Shown piece after piece: positions 1-8,086 of a DNA stretch of 23,992 bases. A model generated the notes under the pieces. It saw only the letters and a program-made list of their open reading frames with translations, ran no database searches and was not told the DNA's origin. The translations under genes and the position numbers were made by a program. Position 1 is the first letter of the stretch, and every line of letters starts with the position of its first letter. The DNA comes from a virus. The DNA lies in the IMG/VR virus record IMGVR_UViG_3300042938_000527, positions 1 to 23,992 of that record; one strand, 5' to 3'.

Positions 1-1
1 T

Positions 2-823
2 GCTAACCCTAAACTAAGGGTCTCATCAGGTTACCGAGATACTGTCACTCAGAATAGGCTCCATTCAAAGGGAGTAGGACGTGTAGGACCCGCTTCTAAA
101 AGCGCCCATACCCGTGGCTGGGCTGCTGATATTGGTCCGACAAGCGAACTCGGTTGGGTCCAAGCAAACGCAGGTAAGTTTGGGCTTCAAACTGCTTCCC
201 ATGCCGGAGAACCTTGGCACGTCCAATCAGAGGGGACAATGCCTATTGGAGATCCTTCTTCCGAACCTATTGGGGATTGGATGTCTTCGTTAATGGGTGT
301 CGGTAAGGGAATTATGAGTACTGGAATGAACATTGCTTCCGGTGGTCTTACGGGTGGAGCAGGTGGATTGGGTAATGTTCTCACTAGTTTCATTAGCGGT
401 GGAACCCTGTCAGGCATGATTGATAAGGCTATCAGCCTGTTTATTAAGATGATGACCATACCTCTTAGCGGTTTAGCAAATGTTCTAGGCAAAGCAAACA
501 TTTCCGATGAGGACCTTAACGACATTATCGATAAGAAATCCTCTATTAAAGTAGACGTGGGTAAGTACGCTGGATTTACTCCTAAGACCAATGCAGCAAT
601 TATTGGTAAGAACGCTGCTCCTATTTTTGGTGATCCGATCTCCATGGCCTCGCAAACGTCGCCAACAATTAATGCGACTATGGAATCTCCTATTATCTTC
701 AAGACGGAAATAACTATCGGTGGTAGCGCCGGAAGCAGTCCTATGGACGCTCAACGAACTGCTTCAACTATTGCGGATCACCTTGAGGCTGAATTCTCTC
801 GTAGAGATTGGAGGAAGTCCTAG
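2..823 (+). CDS. Tail protein with M15-type (VanY-like) zinc peptidase domain, 5' end outside window
   Basis: The reading frame is open from base 2, so the start lies upstream; 273 residues are visible. Near the visible start is an M15 D,D/L,D-carboxypeptidase signature: S34-x-H36-x2-G39-x-A41-x-D43 and later E70-P-W72-H73. In this family H36, D43 and H73 bind zinc and the Glu is catalytic, so the domain should cut stem peptides of peptidoglycan. After it comes a glycine-rich, partly hydrophobic stretch (about residues 85-155) and a C-terminal tail without a recognisable fold. The gene lies directly before the baseplate genes, which fits a tail-tip lysin or the C-terminal end of a tape-measure-type protein; the missing N-terminus prevents a choice. 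The first in-window ATG (239) would remove the whole peptidase and is not the start. The stop overlaps the next start by one base. Confidence 0.85.
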   Translation, partial: ANPKLRVSSGYRDTVTQNRLHSKGVGRVGPASKSAHTRGWAADIGPTSELGWVQANAGKFGLQTASHAGEPWHVQSEGTMPIGDPSSEPIGDWMSSLMGVGKGIMSTGMNIASGGLTGGAGGLGNVLTSFISGGTLSGMIDKAISLFIKMMTIPLSGLANVLGKANISDEDLNDIIDKKSSIKVDVGKYAGFTPKTNAAIIGKNAAPIFGDPISMASQTSPTINATMESPIIFKTEITIGGSAGSSPMDAQRTASTIADHLEAEFSRRDWRKS

Positions 824-2259
824 TGCCCTCGTATGTAGAAACTAATACTTATAGAAACATAGGGGTTACTAGAAATAATCAAGCAGATTCTAGGGTATCT
901 CTTCTTAATAACACTGTTGATATTATTTCTGAATATCAATACGGGTTAGAAAGACTTGCATCTTCTGAACAAGGTCTTTCTAACCCTCCATTTAAATTAA
1001 CGTCTAGCAATAACCACATTGCTAGTTCTTTGAATTTAAGAGATACAAAGATTCTCCGTGGTTATATTCGTAGGGCATCCATCGATGCTTCCGATCCCAC
1101 TAGCAATCAGAGGCTGTACTTCATGTACAACCCTGAGTCTATTGAACGTACTTATATGGCGTACTTAGACCAACAGGCTTTAGATCCATACAACACTATG
1201 TTTGGCTCTAACAACATGACGGCACCTCCGGGTATCCTTGATTTTTCTTTCGATCTACTTTTTGATAGGCAACTAGAGGTTGCTACTGATCCCAACCACA
1301 CAGGTACGAAAGTAGATTACGATTTCTTTGATCTAGTTGTTCGTGGAGTTATAAGCGATACCAGCAACAGTGGAAATGCCATACCCGACAACGGCATTAT
1401 GATGATCAACCCTAGAAACGTAGCGGTAGTTTTTGGTCCTGAACTGACAGTTCACGGGCGACCGTACAATGCCTCTGTTAGGTTTGAGAAGTTTAATAAC
1501 AAGATGACTCCGACGAGGATGACTATCTCTATTAAACTGAAGGCCTTCTATATTGGACCTATTCAAACTCTTCCTAACTACAACGAGTTTGTTTCCGAAG
1601 GTATTTTCAGCGCCACTATTCCATATGACGAGAATCTTGAGTATCAGGCTAACTACGTTGATGTGAACGACGCTGTTTTAGTTGATACCGTGTCCTCGGG
1701 AAATACTGTTACTGCTCAATTCTCGGGTTCTTTCAGCGGTAATAACGGATCAAATAACGGCTACAACGGACCACCCGGAGTACGACCTGCTGATATACCT
1801 CAAGGTCCTTTTACCCTACGGGTAGTTCGGACCAGCAACTCCAATTACACCGGATCTAGCGTGCCCCCAGTTACCCTGTCCGGGGAACAGATTATGAGCC
1901 TTCTACTTGCTCAAGATTGCCCTCTTGAAGGAGCGGTGTTTCTTTGGGCGTTGTGTAAAAGAGAAAGCAGTTTCATCTCTAATTCCGCAGGTATTAACGA
2001 CAACGGAACTATGGACGCAGGGCTTTGGCAAATAAATCAAGTCAACTGGGGCGGTACTCCTGTTGAGCAGATAATCGATCCTTGGGTAAACGTGGGTATC
2101 GCTATGCGCCTATCCAACAACGGTACTAGGTTTGTCCCATGGCAGAGGACAGGTAATTACAGTACTCCTGATGGATCTCATGTCCAAGGTATAAATATGG
2201 ATGAGGCATACCAGTTCTTTGCGTCACGAGGGTACCAAGTCCCGAGGTTTGCAGGATGA
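823..2259 (+). CDS. Baseplate/tail protein with C-terminal lysozyme-like (transglycosylase) domain
   Basis: A 478-residue protein from GTG at 823, chosen because GGAGGA (810-815) sits 7 bases upstream and the TAG/GTG junction overlaps by one base; a TTG at 808 would lie inside that ribosome site. Residues about 77-285 are a tail scaffold strongly similar to the next gene (shared motifs include GYIRR, LYFMYNPE, ALDP.NT, NGIMMINPRN, KMTPTRM, TIPYDENL). A Gly/Asn/Ser-rich linker follows (about 295-350). Residues about 355-475 look like a lysozyme/SLT fold: a Glu (E381) in KRESSF, followed by AGLWQINQVNW at about 399-409. That Glu is the likely general acid that cleaves the glycan chain. The protein is probably a tail-tip part that opens the cell wall during DNA injection. 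The enzyme class is inferred from motif layout only. Confidence 0.8.
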   Translation: MPSYVETNTYRNIGVTRNNQADSRVSLLNNTVDIISEYQYGLERLASSEQGLSNPPFKLTSSNNHIASSLNLRDTKILRGYIRRASIDASDPTSNQRLYFMYNPESIERTYMAYLDQQALDPYNTMFGSNNMTAPPGILDFSFDLLFDRQLEVATDPNHTGTKVDYDFFDLVVRGVISDTSNSGNAIPDNGIMMINPRNVAVVFGPELTVHGRPYNASVRFEKFNNKMTPTRMTISIKLKAFYIGPIQTLPNYNEFVSEGIFSATIPYDENLEYQANYVDVNDAVLVDTVSSGNTVTAQFSGSFSGNNGSNNGYNGPPGVRPADIPQGPFTLRVVRTSNSNYTGSSVPPVTLSGEQIMSLLLAQDCPLEGAVFLWALCKRESSFISNSAGINDNGTMDAGLWQINQVNWGGTPVEQIIDPWVNVGIAMRLSNNGTRFVPWQRTGNYSTPDGSHVQGINMDEAYQFFASRGYQVPRFAG

Positions 2260-3791
2260 CAACCGGAAACTATGTAACGACTAACGAGTTTGTTCCTACT
2301 CTCGTTGTAAGCGACCCCAATGGTAGGTCTACTACTAATCCTGATTTAGCGTTTGATACGTTGCTCGCTAGTGAGCGCAACTTCTCTAACCTTCTCAAAC
2401 GTCATGCGTACGACAGGCTCAATGACTCTCCGTTAGCAAGGTCTAATCCTCCATTTGATACGGGTAGCGCTGGTCGTCTTACTTCGTTAGTTACTAGCGG
2501 ATCGGGAGGAAATAGCCCACAGATTTCTCGGGGTTATATCCGTAGAAGCAATTTGAATTCGTCAGATCCTACTGACGGGTACCGGTTGTACTTTATGTAT
2601 AACCCCGAAGATATTCAACGTGATTACGTTGCGTACATTGAGCAGAATGCGTTGGACCCTTTCAACACCATTTATGGGTCGAACAACCTAGTAGCACCCC
2701 CGGGTATTCTTAACTTTCAGTTCAGTTTGTTTTTTGATCGTCAAACAGAGAACGCAAATGGGTCTATGCCTCGTGGAGTTCTTGAGGATTATGACTATTT
2801 TGATTTAGTAGTCAGAGGCATGGTCCCCGGTAACCAAACTAATCCCATCCAAGACAACGGAATTATGATGATCAACCCCCGGAATATCACCGTGGTGTTT
2901 GGTCCTCAACTTTCTGTACAAGGACGGGCCTTTAGGGCCTCGGTTCAGTATCAGAAGTTTGACCACAAGATGACCCCTACACGCATGGTCATTACTATGT
3001 CTATGATGGTTTACTACTTCGGGCCGTTGAAAGAAGACTTTACGTTTGCTAGCAGCGATACGGAAAGTACATTTGAAGCCACTATCCCGTATGACGAAAA
3101 CCTACAGTATGAAGTTACATACACAGATGTTAGAGATGCTTCTCTTACTGACGACGTTAATCTGATAAATGCTTCTACTGGGGTAACCAACGCCAGTACT
3201 ACATTAAATAATATCAATGCTATTACAGGACCTTTGAACGGCTCTGCACGTCAAAAAGCCTTACAAGTCGCTATGTCTTTAGGTAACTCTACGGTCCAAT
3301 ACGATCAGGTTAGGCCCATTTCTACCAGCGACCGACCTACTGCTCTAGATTGCTCAGCACTGGTTATTTGGGCATACAACAAGGCCGGGGTGATAGAGGC
3401 TATTGGACAGTCTCCAAGTTCTGGTCGCACCAGCACATTGTTAGATGCCGGTTTTCGTTTAGGTACCGTCATTGCCGGAGCAGGATCTCTTGTTCCTTTT
3501 AATGATGATTTTTTGTCTAACTACCTACAGCCCGGAGATCTTATTCTTAGTAAAGAACTACATGTGGCTATGGTTAAAGAAGTAAGAAACGGGCGAGTGT
3601 ATACATACGAGTCGGCTCCTCCTTGGAGAACAGTAGGTGCTGGAGGACCTCGTGAGTTGAACTTTAGTTTCGGTGCTATTTACGGAAGCCCTAATTTCCA
3701 CACTCATGCCATACGTCCAGCCGGGGCAGGTAACGACACCCTTGCTAATATTGATCCAGCGACTATCGGTAATCTAGGATTGCGAGTTTGA
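2256..3791 (+). CDS. Baseplate/tail protein with C-terminal NlpC/P60-like cysteine peptidase domain
   Basis: A 511-residue protein whose ATG overlaps the previous stop (ATGA). Residues about 90-300 repeat the scaffold of the preceding gene almost motif for motif. After a linker, residues about 330-490 form a different enzyme: ALDCSALVIWAYNKAG with C366 as the likely nucleophile, LQPGDLIL before the catalytic strand, and H436 in KELHVAMV, the order expected in NlpC/P60 peptidases. These enzymes cut peptide cross-bridges or stem peptides of peptidoglycan. A third polar catalytic residue cannot be fixed by eye. With its neighbours it gives the tail tip a glycan-cutting and a peptide-cutting arm on the same structural base. 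A CHAP-type amidase is a close alternative. Confidence 0.85.
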   Translation: MTTGNYVTTNEFVPTLVVSDPNGRSTTNPDLAFDTLLASERNFSNLLKRHAYDRLNDSPLARSNPPFDTGSAGRLTSLVTSGSGGNSPQISRGYIRRSNLNSSDPTDGYRLYFMYNPEDIQRDYVAYIEQNALDPFNTIYGSNNLVAPPGILNFQFSLFFDRQTENANGSMPRGVLEDYDYFDLVVRGMVPGNQTNPIQDNGIMMINPRNITVVFGPQLSVQGRAFRASVQYQKFDHKMTPTRMVITMSMMVYYFGPLKEDFTFASSDTESTFEATIPYDENLQYEVTYTDVRDASLTDDVNLINASTGVTNASTTLNNINAITGPLNGSARQKALQVAMSLGNSTVQYDQVRPISTSDRPTALDCSALVIWAYNKAGVIEAIGQSPSSGRTSTLLDAGFRLGTVIAGAGSLVPFNDDFLSNYLQPGDLILSKELHVAMVKEVRNGRVYTYESAPPWRTVGAGGPRELNFSFGAIYGSPNFHTHAIRPAGAGNDTLANIDPATIGNLGLRV

Positions 3792-3792
3792 G

Positions 3793-4119
3793 ATGATTAC
3801 TAATGACTCTAGATACACGGCTTCTGCACATGAGATTGCAGCAACCCATACATACGACGACATCTCCCGTGTTGAATACGACGCTGACAACGTAAATGTA
3901 CCGAATAGCGTTTCACGGGATACTACATATCTTCTCACCACAGGGTTTGCTTCGCCCCCACCTAAGCAATATATGGTGAAAGAAACAGACAATATTCAAT
4001 TGCTCTCCTACCGAAGCCAGCGAGACCCAACAAGGTGGTGGGTACTAGCCAACGCTAATCCTCAAATCCGACACCCGTTTGATTTATCAATGGGTGACAT
4101 GATCCATCTTCCAGAGTGA
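3793..4119 (+). CDS. Small baseplate protein with C-terminal LysM domain (gpX/gp53-like)
   Basis: A 108-residue protein. Its N-terminal half (1-55) is low in recognisable structure. Residues about 60-107 fit a LysM module: a Y-x-V-K-E-x-D-N-I-Q-x-L opening, then RWW.LANANPQI, and a GDMIHLPE ending. In phage baseplates small LysM proteins such as P2 gpX and part of T4 gp53 sit between the wedge and the hub, where LysM helps assembly and may touch peptidoglycan. It lies one base after the previous stop and just before the gpD-like hub gene, the usual place for this protein. Its role is from family and position; the LysM call is from the sequence. Confidence 0.8.
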   Translation: MITNDSRYTASAHEIAATHTYDDISRVEYDADNVNVPNSVSRDTTYLLTTGFASPPPKQYMVKETDNIQLLSYRSQRDPTRWWVLANANPQIRHPFDLSMGDMIHLPE

Positions 4120-4123
4120 TCCC

Positions 4124-5383
4124 ATGGTAGTAGCAGTAAACAACGCAGCACTTAACTCTATTCAGCAGATCCTTATTACTGATGTAGAGATTAAGGGAGA
4201 ACTTCTTAACCTCACCTCTTCAGAATTGAAGCAGGTTAGGATGTCTAATGCCGAAAACAAGCACGAATCAGTAGTTATTACCACCCAATTAACTAAGGCC
4301 CAGATTGATAGGTACGTTGGAGCACCTATCACTTTTCATTATGGACCTAGGTTCTCTGGTAGTACGTTTTATGGATATGTAATCACTATTAATCCCAATC
4401 AGGATTATCAACAAGACACTATTGTTGATATCACATGTTTTGGATCAACATGGCCTATGCAGTCAGGTCAGCCTAGGTTTTTTCTTAACAGTAAGGCTTC
4501 CGACGTAGTTGCTAACATTGTTAATAGTCATTCTTTAGGATGTCAGGTAGAAGACGACCCATACCGCTGGCCTGCCTTGGCTCAAACTGATGAAAGCGAT
4601 TGGGAGTTCATTCAAACTCTTGCTATGCGTCATGGTTTTGCTATTTATATTTACAACGGTGTTGTTCGTATGCTTAACCCCAAGCGGGTATTGAATCAAA
4701 GCGAAGTTAGGCAGAGGTACATACGTTCGGACGATGTGCTAGACCCGTCTAGGCAGTTGCTAGATTTCAACGCCACTACTCAGTCTCTAAGAATCAGAGA
4801 CAACGTAAAGCCGTCGTTTGGATACTTTGACGGAGTTGTACCTAGGCTCTCTCAACCTTTGACGGTAAGTCCCTACAGGATGTCTAACGACACTCCTGTA
4901 AAAGATAAGGGTATGTCGGATGCATACAGTGAGGCTTGGGAGCGCCGTATTGATTTCTGGAATCAACAGGCAACCGCACGGATTAATGGGAACGCCAACA
5001 TCATTCCCGGTGTAAATATCTCAGTACAACTAAGTAACAACCCGTCCGGTAGAAACGAGCATGACGGAGTATGGTTTGTACGAGGAGTCGAACATTCGTT
5101 CACTAATAACTCCTTCCAGACATCATTAGATTTAGCCCGTGACACTATAGGAATTTCTCCTAGAAATACTGATTACCGAGGTACCCTCTCTAGCACTACT
5201 CAGGGAAGTCCAAAGATGCAAAGCGTGACTAGGGGTAACCCTCCAAAGAAATACTGGGCTTCGTCATGGACGGTTCCTGAGTTCATCAGAGACACCCTTA
5301 GGATCTCCGATCCTATTCCACCTATCGTTATACCTACCGGTATGGCTACTCCTGTAATCGGAAACAGTTTGTTAGGACAATGA
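4124..5383 (+). CDS. Baseplate hub protein, gpD/gp27-like
   Basis: A 419-residue protein starting four bases after the LysM gene. The pattern ITFHYGPRFSGSTFYGYV, then FFLNSKASDVVANIV, DESDWEFIQTLAMRHGFAIYIYNGVVRMLNP, and a late GVWFVRGVEHSF...FQTSLDLARD is characteristic of phage late-control gpD / VgrG-type hub proteins: two barrel-like domains around an insertion, ending in the 'V..V.H.F....F.T.L.L.R' strand pair. These trimeric proteins join the tail tube end to the spike and baseplate. The C-terminal about 75 residues are Ser/Pro/Thr-rich and look like an extension. No lysozyme insertion is seen in this hub; the lytic domains sit in the separate proteins upstream. Confidence 0.8.
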   Translation: MVVAVNNAALNSIQQILITDVEIKGELLNLTSSELKQVRMSNAENKHESVVITTQLTKAQIDRYVGAPITFHYGPRFSGSTFYGYVITINPNQDYQQDTIVDITCFGSTWPMQSGQPRFFLNSKASDVVANIVNSHSLGCQVEDDPYRWPALAQTDESDWEFIQTLAMRHGFAIYIYNGVVRMLNPKRVLNQSEVRQRYIRSDDVLDPSRQLLDFNATTQSLRIRDNVKPSFGYFDGVVPRLSQPLTVSPYRMSNDTPVKDKGMSDAYSEAWERRIDFWNQQATARINGNANIIPGVNISVQLSNNPSGRNEHDGVWFVRGVEHSFTNNSFQTSLDLARDTIGISPRNTDYRGTLSSTTQGSPKMQSVTRGNPPKKYWASSWTVPEFIRDTLRISDPIPPIVIPTGMATPVIGNSLLGQ

Positions 5384-5384
5384 T

Positions 5385-5777
5385 ATGAAAGCCTTTGATA
5401 TTCCTCTCTCCATTAATAATGGAACTATTTCTATGACTGACAACTACGACCGTATTGTCAGGAATCAAGTTATTGATGCCATTACTACTAATCAGGGCGA
5501 ACGAGTCATGCACCCTGATTGGGGATGTGACATCCAGTCGGTCTTGTTTAATCCATCTGACATGCTGGAACGTCAGGATACGGCAGCATATGTCCGTGAT
5601 AGACTGGTCCAGTTCGTACCCCGTTCATTCATTAAAAGTGTTGGTGTCAATGTTTCTGACGCTGAACCGAACTTGGTACTCATCGACATCAATTATAAGT
5701 CCTCTAGTTACATGCCTGAATCCAGCGTTACCGTTGGTCTTAACACGGCAGCGGATACCACAGGGAGTACCCAGTGA
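5385..5777 (+). CDS. Baseplate wedge protein, GPW/gp25-like
   Basis: A 130-residue protein, close to the usual family length. It shows the gp25 core: IVRNQVIDAITTNQGERVMHPDWGCDIQSVLFNP (about residues 25-58), where the 'GER.M.P.WG' turn is the hallmark, followed by a C-terminal strand pair (NLVLIDINY). T4 gp25 and P2 gpW are wedge proteins that touch the tube and start sheath polymerisation, so this is one of the better indicators that the particle has a contractile-type baseplate. It starts two bases after the hub gene and its stop overlaps the next GTG start (GTGA), implying translational coupling. Confidence 0.9.
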   Translation: MKAFDIPLSINNGTISMTDNYDRIVRNQVIDAITTNQGERVMHPDWGCDIQSVLFNPSDMLERQDTAAYVRDRLVQFVPRSFIKSVGVNVSDAEPNLVLIDINYKSSSYMPESSVTVGLNTAADTTGSTQ

Positions 5778-8086
5778 GCACCACGGCAACGACATCGTCA
5801 TCAACAAACCGAATTGTTCTTGACTACACGAGTCGGGATTACAAGGCTATCCGATCCATGCTGGTCGGACTTGCCAAGGGTCTTCTTCCCGAGTGGCAGA
5901 CGGTAGGAGAGACAGGAGATTTTGGTACTCTCCTGCTGGAACTCTACGCATACTCAGGAGACGTAACTAACTATTACATCGACCGTGTTGCTTCGGAAGC
6001 ATTCCTTGGTACTGCGATTCGCCGTCAAAGCATCATGTACATCGCTGATATGTTCGGTTATACCCCTCTAGGGCAACGTGCGGCCACAGTTCCGCTGTCG
6101 TTTACTTGGCAGTGGGATACAGATAGCCTCCCCGGTGGGTCAATTCCTGTATATACATACGACATCAATAGTGCGTCAGTCGCTAACGGGGTTGTAAGTA
6201 TGAACATTTCTAATGATACCTACTCCGTGAACATGGTAACCGGTCAAACTATTACTGTCTCAGGAGTAGGAACTCCGTACGATGGTGTGTTTGTTGTCGA
6301 TTCCGTTGTTAGTCCGGCAAACACTACGGCTGTAGACATCACTTATAGCGTTGTTTCAGCAGTCACTGGTACGGCAACTATTTCCGGTAGCCCCACTCTC
6401 ACTACTGGAAGTATCGTTATTATTCCGGCTGGTACCTATGTAACGTCTGCTCCCGATTCGGTAGGAAACGTAACTGTATTTGAATTGAACTTTGACGTAG
6501 TACTTGATACCACGTCAGCAAAGCCTGTTAAGGAAGGATCGACTATCTATTCGGTTTCCCAACTTACAGCAGCGTCCGAAGGGGCTACTATCGACCCAAC
6601 TCTAGCGGGAGTTAGTAAGGGTATCCCTAATGCTGAATTTGTTCTCGCAAATCCGGGCGTTATTGACCGAACAGTTCAGGTGTACACAAGGGAAGCCGGT
6701 CAGGTAGTCCAGTGGTCTGGAGTAGACAAGATTTCTCTTGCTACCCCCACTCAGTCAGCGTTTACAACTTATATCGATGACCAGAACTATACCCACGTTC
6801 TTTTTGGTGATAACTCATCTGGCCGTGTCCCACCGACTAATGTGGAGATCTACGTTAGTTATAGGTACGGGGCGGGTGTATCGGCCAATAGCCTTGGTGT
6901 AAACACTATTACTGTACTTAATAATGACTATGCGACTCAGAGCGGTATTACAGTCACTAACACTGCATCACCCGTAGGTGGCGCTGATGTCGAGTCTGTT
7001 GAGTCGATGAGGTACTCAATCCCTCGTGCCGCTTCTTTGAAACAACGTGCCGTTACTATTGAGGATTACGAAAACCTTGCTCTTCAGGTTCCCGGTGTTA
7101 CTAAAGCAAAAGCCTATGGGGAAAACTATACGGCTGTTTATGTCCGTGTTGCTTCTAACTCGGGGTCTGTTGCATATATTACGAGTGACGCAATTATTAA
7201 GTACGTCAATTCAGGTGTCGCCACTGTTGCTATTTCTGAATCGCCAAGCCTTAGTGTTGGGCAGACTGCTTATGCAACCGGTGTTGGCACCGGTCTCAAC
7301 GGTAGCGTTAAGGCCACGAAAGTGTTTTACTCGGGTAGCCCAGTAAACGTGGTCAACAAGGTGTTGTCTTCGAATACCGCCAAGATTTCAATTACTGCGG
7401 TTGGTACCTTTGTTGTTGGTCAGCCAATCACCGTCTCCATCTCAGACGCTGTGTTTGACGGAACACACGTTATAAGCGCTATCACTTACGATAGCGTTAA
7501 CTCTAGGTATGACATTTCATATAAGAAAACTAATACGAATGTAAGCACCGCTGCCGTTACTACTGGTACCGTAACTGGTACCGCTGGTATCACATACGAT
7601 ACTGCTGCTTCAGATATTCTTGAGGCTCAGTCAACTACAGGAACTATCACTACTACTAGTGCTGAAATGCAGTTACTTATCAACTCAGTTGAATCCTACT
7701 TGAGCGATAAGAAACTCGTAGGGTCCGTAGTATACGGAGAACCTGTTGAATGGACTGAGGTAGATGTAAGTCTAAACGTACAGGTGCGACCACTCTACAA
7801 CCGAGAGGCCGTACGAGCAGCCGTTCAGGCGGCTATTGTAAGCGTGATCTCATATGACAACGTGGACTTTGGTAAGCGCATCTCTATTGGAGATGTATAC
7901 CGAGCGGCTCTTGCGGTTGATGGTGTTGACTACATCACTCTTAATACCTTGAAAATAACCGGAGACGCTGGTCCTATTGAGGACATCGACACTCCTACTT
8001 ACAACCTCCCCCGTATTGACCCCACTATTGATGTGCTTCATCCGGCAGGATGGGTAATTGCTAGCGGCGGTTTGGTTAACACATGA
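5774..8086 (+). CDS. Baseplate wedge protein, J-like (P2 gpJ / T4 gp6 type), with inserted repeat modules
   Basis: A 770-residue protein from GTG at 5774. Residues about 14-110 (DYTSRDYKAIRSML..., DFGTLLLELYAYSGDVTNYYIDRVASEAFLG) and the core around 285-460 (VLFGDNSSGRVPP, GGADVESVESMR, RAVTIEDYENLALQVPGVTKAKAY) match baseplate J-like proteins. The C-terminus (EWTEVDVSLNVQVRPLYNR, then DFGKRISIGDVYRA) is the usual closing domain. The protein is longer than a typical 300-500 residue gpJ because beta-rich modules are inserted at about 131-204, 470-535 and 540-605. The wedge protein forms the ring that rearranges when the baseplate fires. Its stop overlaps the next ATG (ATGA). Confidence 0.9.
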   Translation: MSTTATTSSSTNRIVLDYTSRDYKAIRSMLVGLAKGLLPEWQTVGETGDFGTLLLELYAYSGDVTNYYIDRVASEAFLGTAIRRQSIMYIADMFGYTPLGQRAATVPLSFTWQWDTDSLPGGSIPVYTYDINSASVANGVVSMNISNDTYSVNMVTGQTITVSGVGTPYDGVFVVDSVVSPANTTAVDITYSVVSAVTGTATISGSPTLTTGSIVIIPAGTYVTSAPDSVGNVTVFELNFDVVLDTTSAKPVKEGSTIYSVSQLTAASEGATIDPTLAGVSKGIPNAEFVLANPGVIDRTVQVYTREAGQVVQWSGVDKISLATPTQSAFTTYIDDQNYTHVLFGDNSSGRVPPTNVEIYVSYRYGAGVSANSLGVNTITVLNNDYATQSGITVTNTASPVGGADVESVESMRYSIPRAASLKQRAVTIEDYENLALQVPGVTKAKAYGENYTAVYVRVASNSGSVAYITSDAIIKYVNSGVATVAISESPSLSVGQTAYATGVGTGLNGSVKATKVFYSGSPVNVVNKVLSSNTAKISITAVGTFVVGQPITVSISDAVFDGTHVISAITYDSVNSRYDISYKKTNTNVSTAAVTTGTVTGTAGITYDTAASDILEAQSTTGTITTTSAEMQLLINSVESYLSDKKLVGSVVYGEPVEWTEVDVSLNVQVRPLYNREAVRAAVQAAIVSVISYDNVDFGKRISIGDVYRAALAVDGVDYITLNTLKITGDAGPIEDIDTPTYNLPRIDPTIDVLHPAGWVIASGGLVNT

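Noticed and set aside
187-702. Long - strand open frame opposite the M15 protein gene
   Set aside because: It is a shadow of the + strand gene: no ribosome site, proline-rich low-quality protein and no recognisable domain.
808-822. TTG start for the lysozyme-domain tail protein
   Set aside because: The TTG falls within the GGAGGA ribosome site that serves the GTG at 823.
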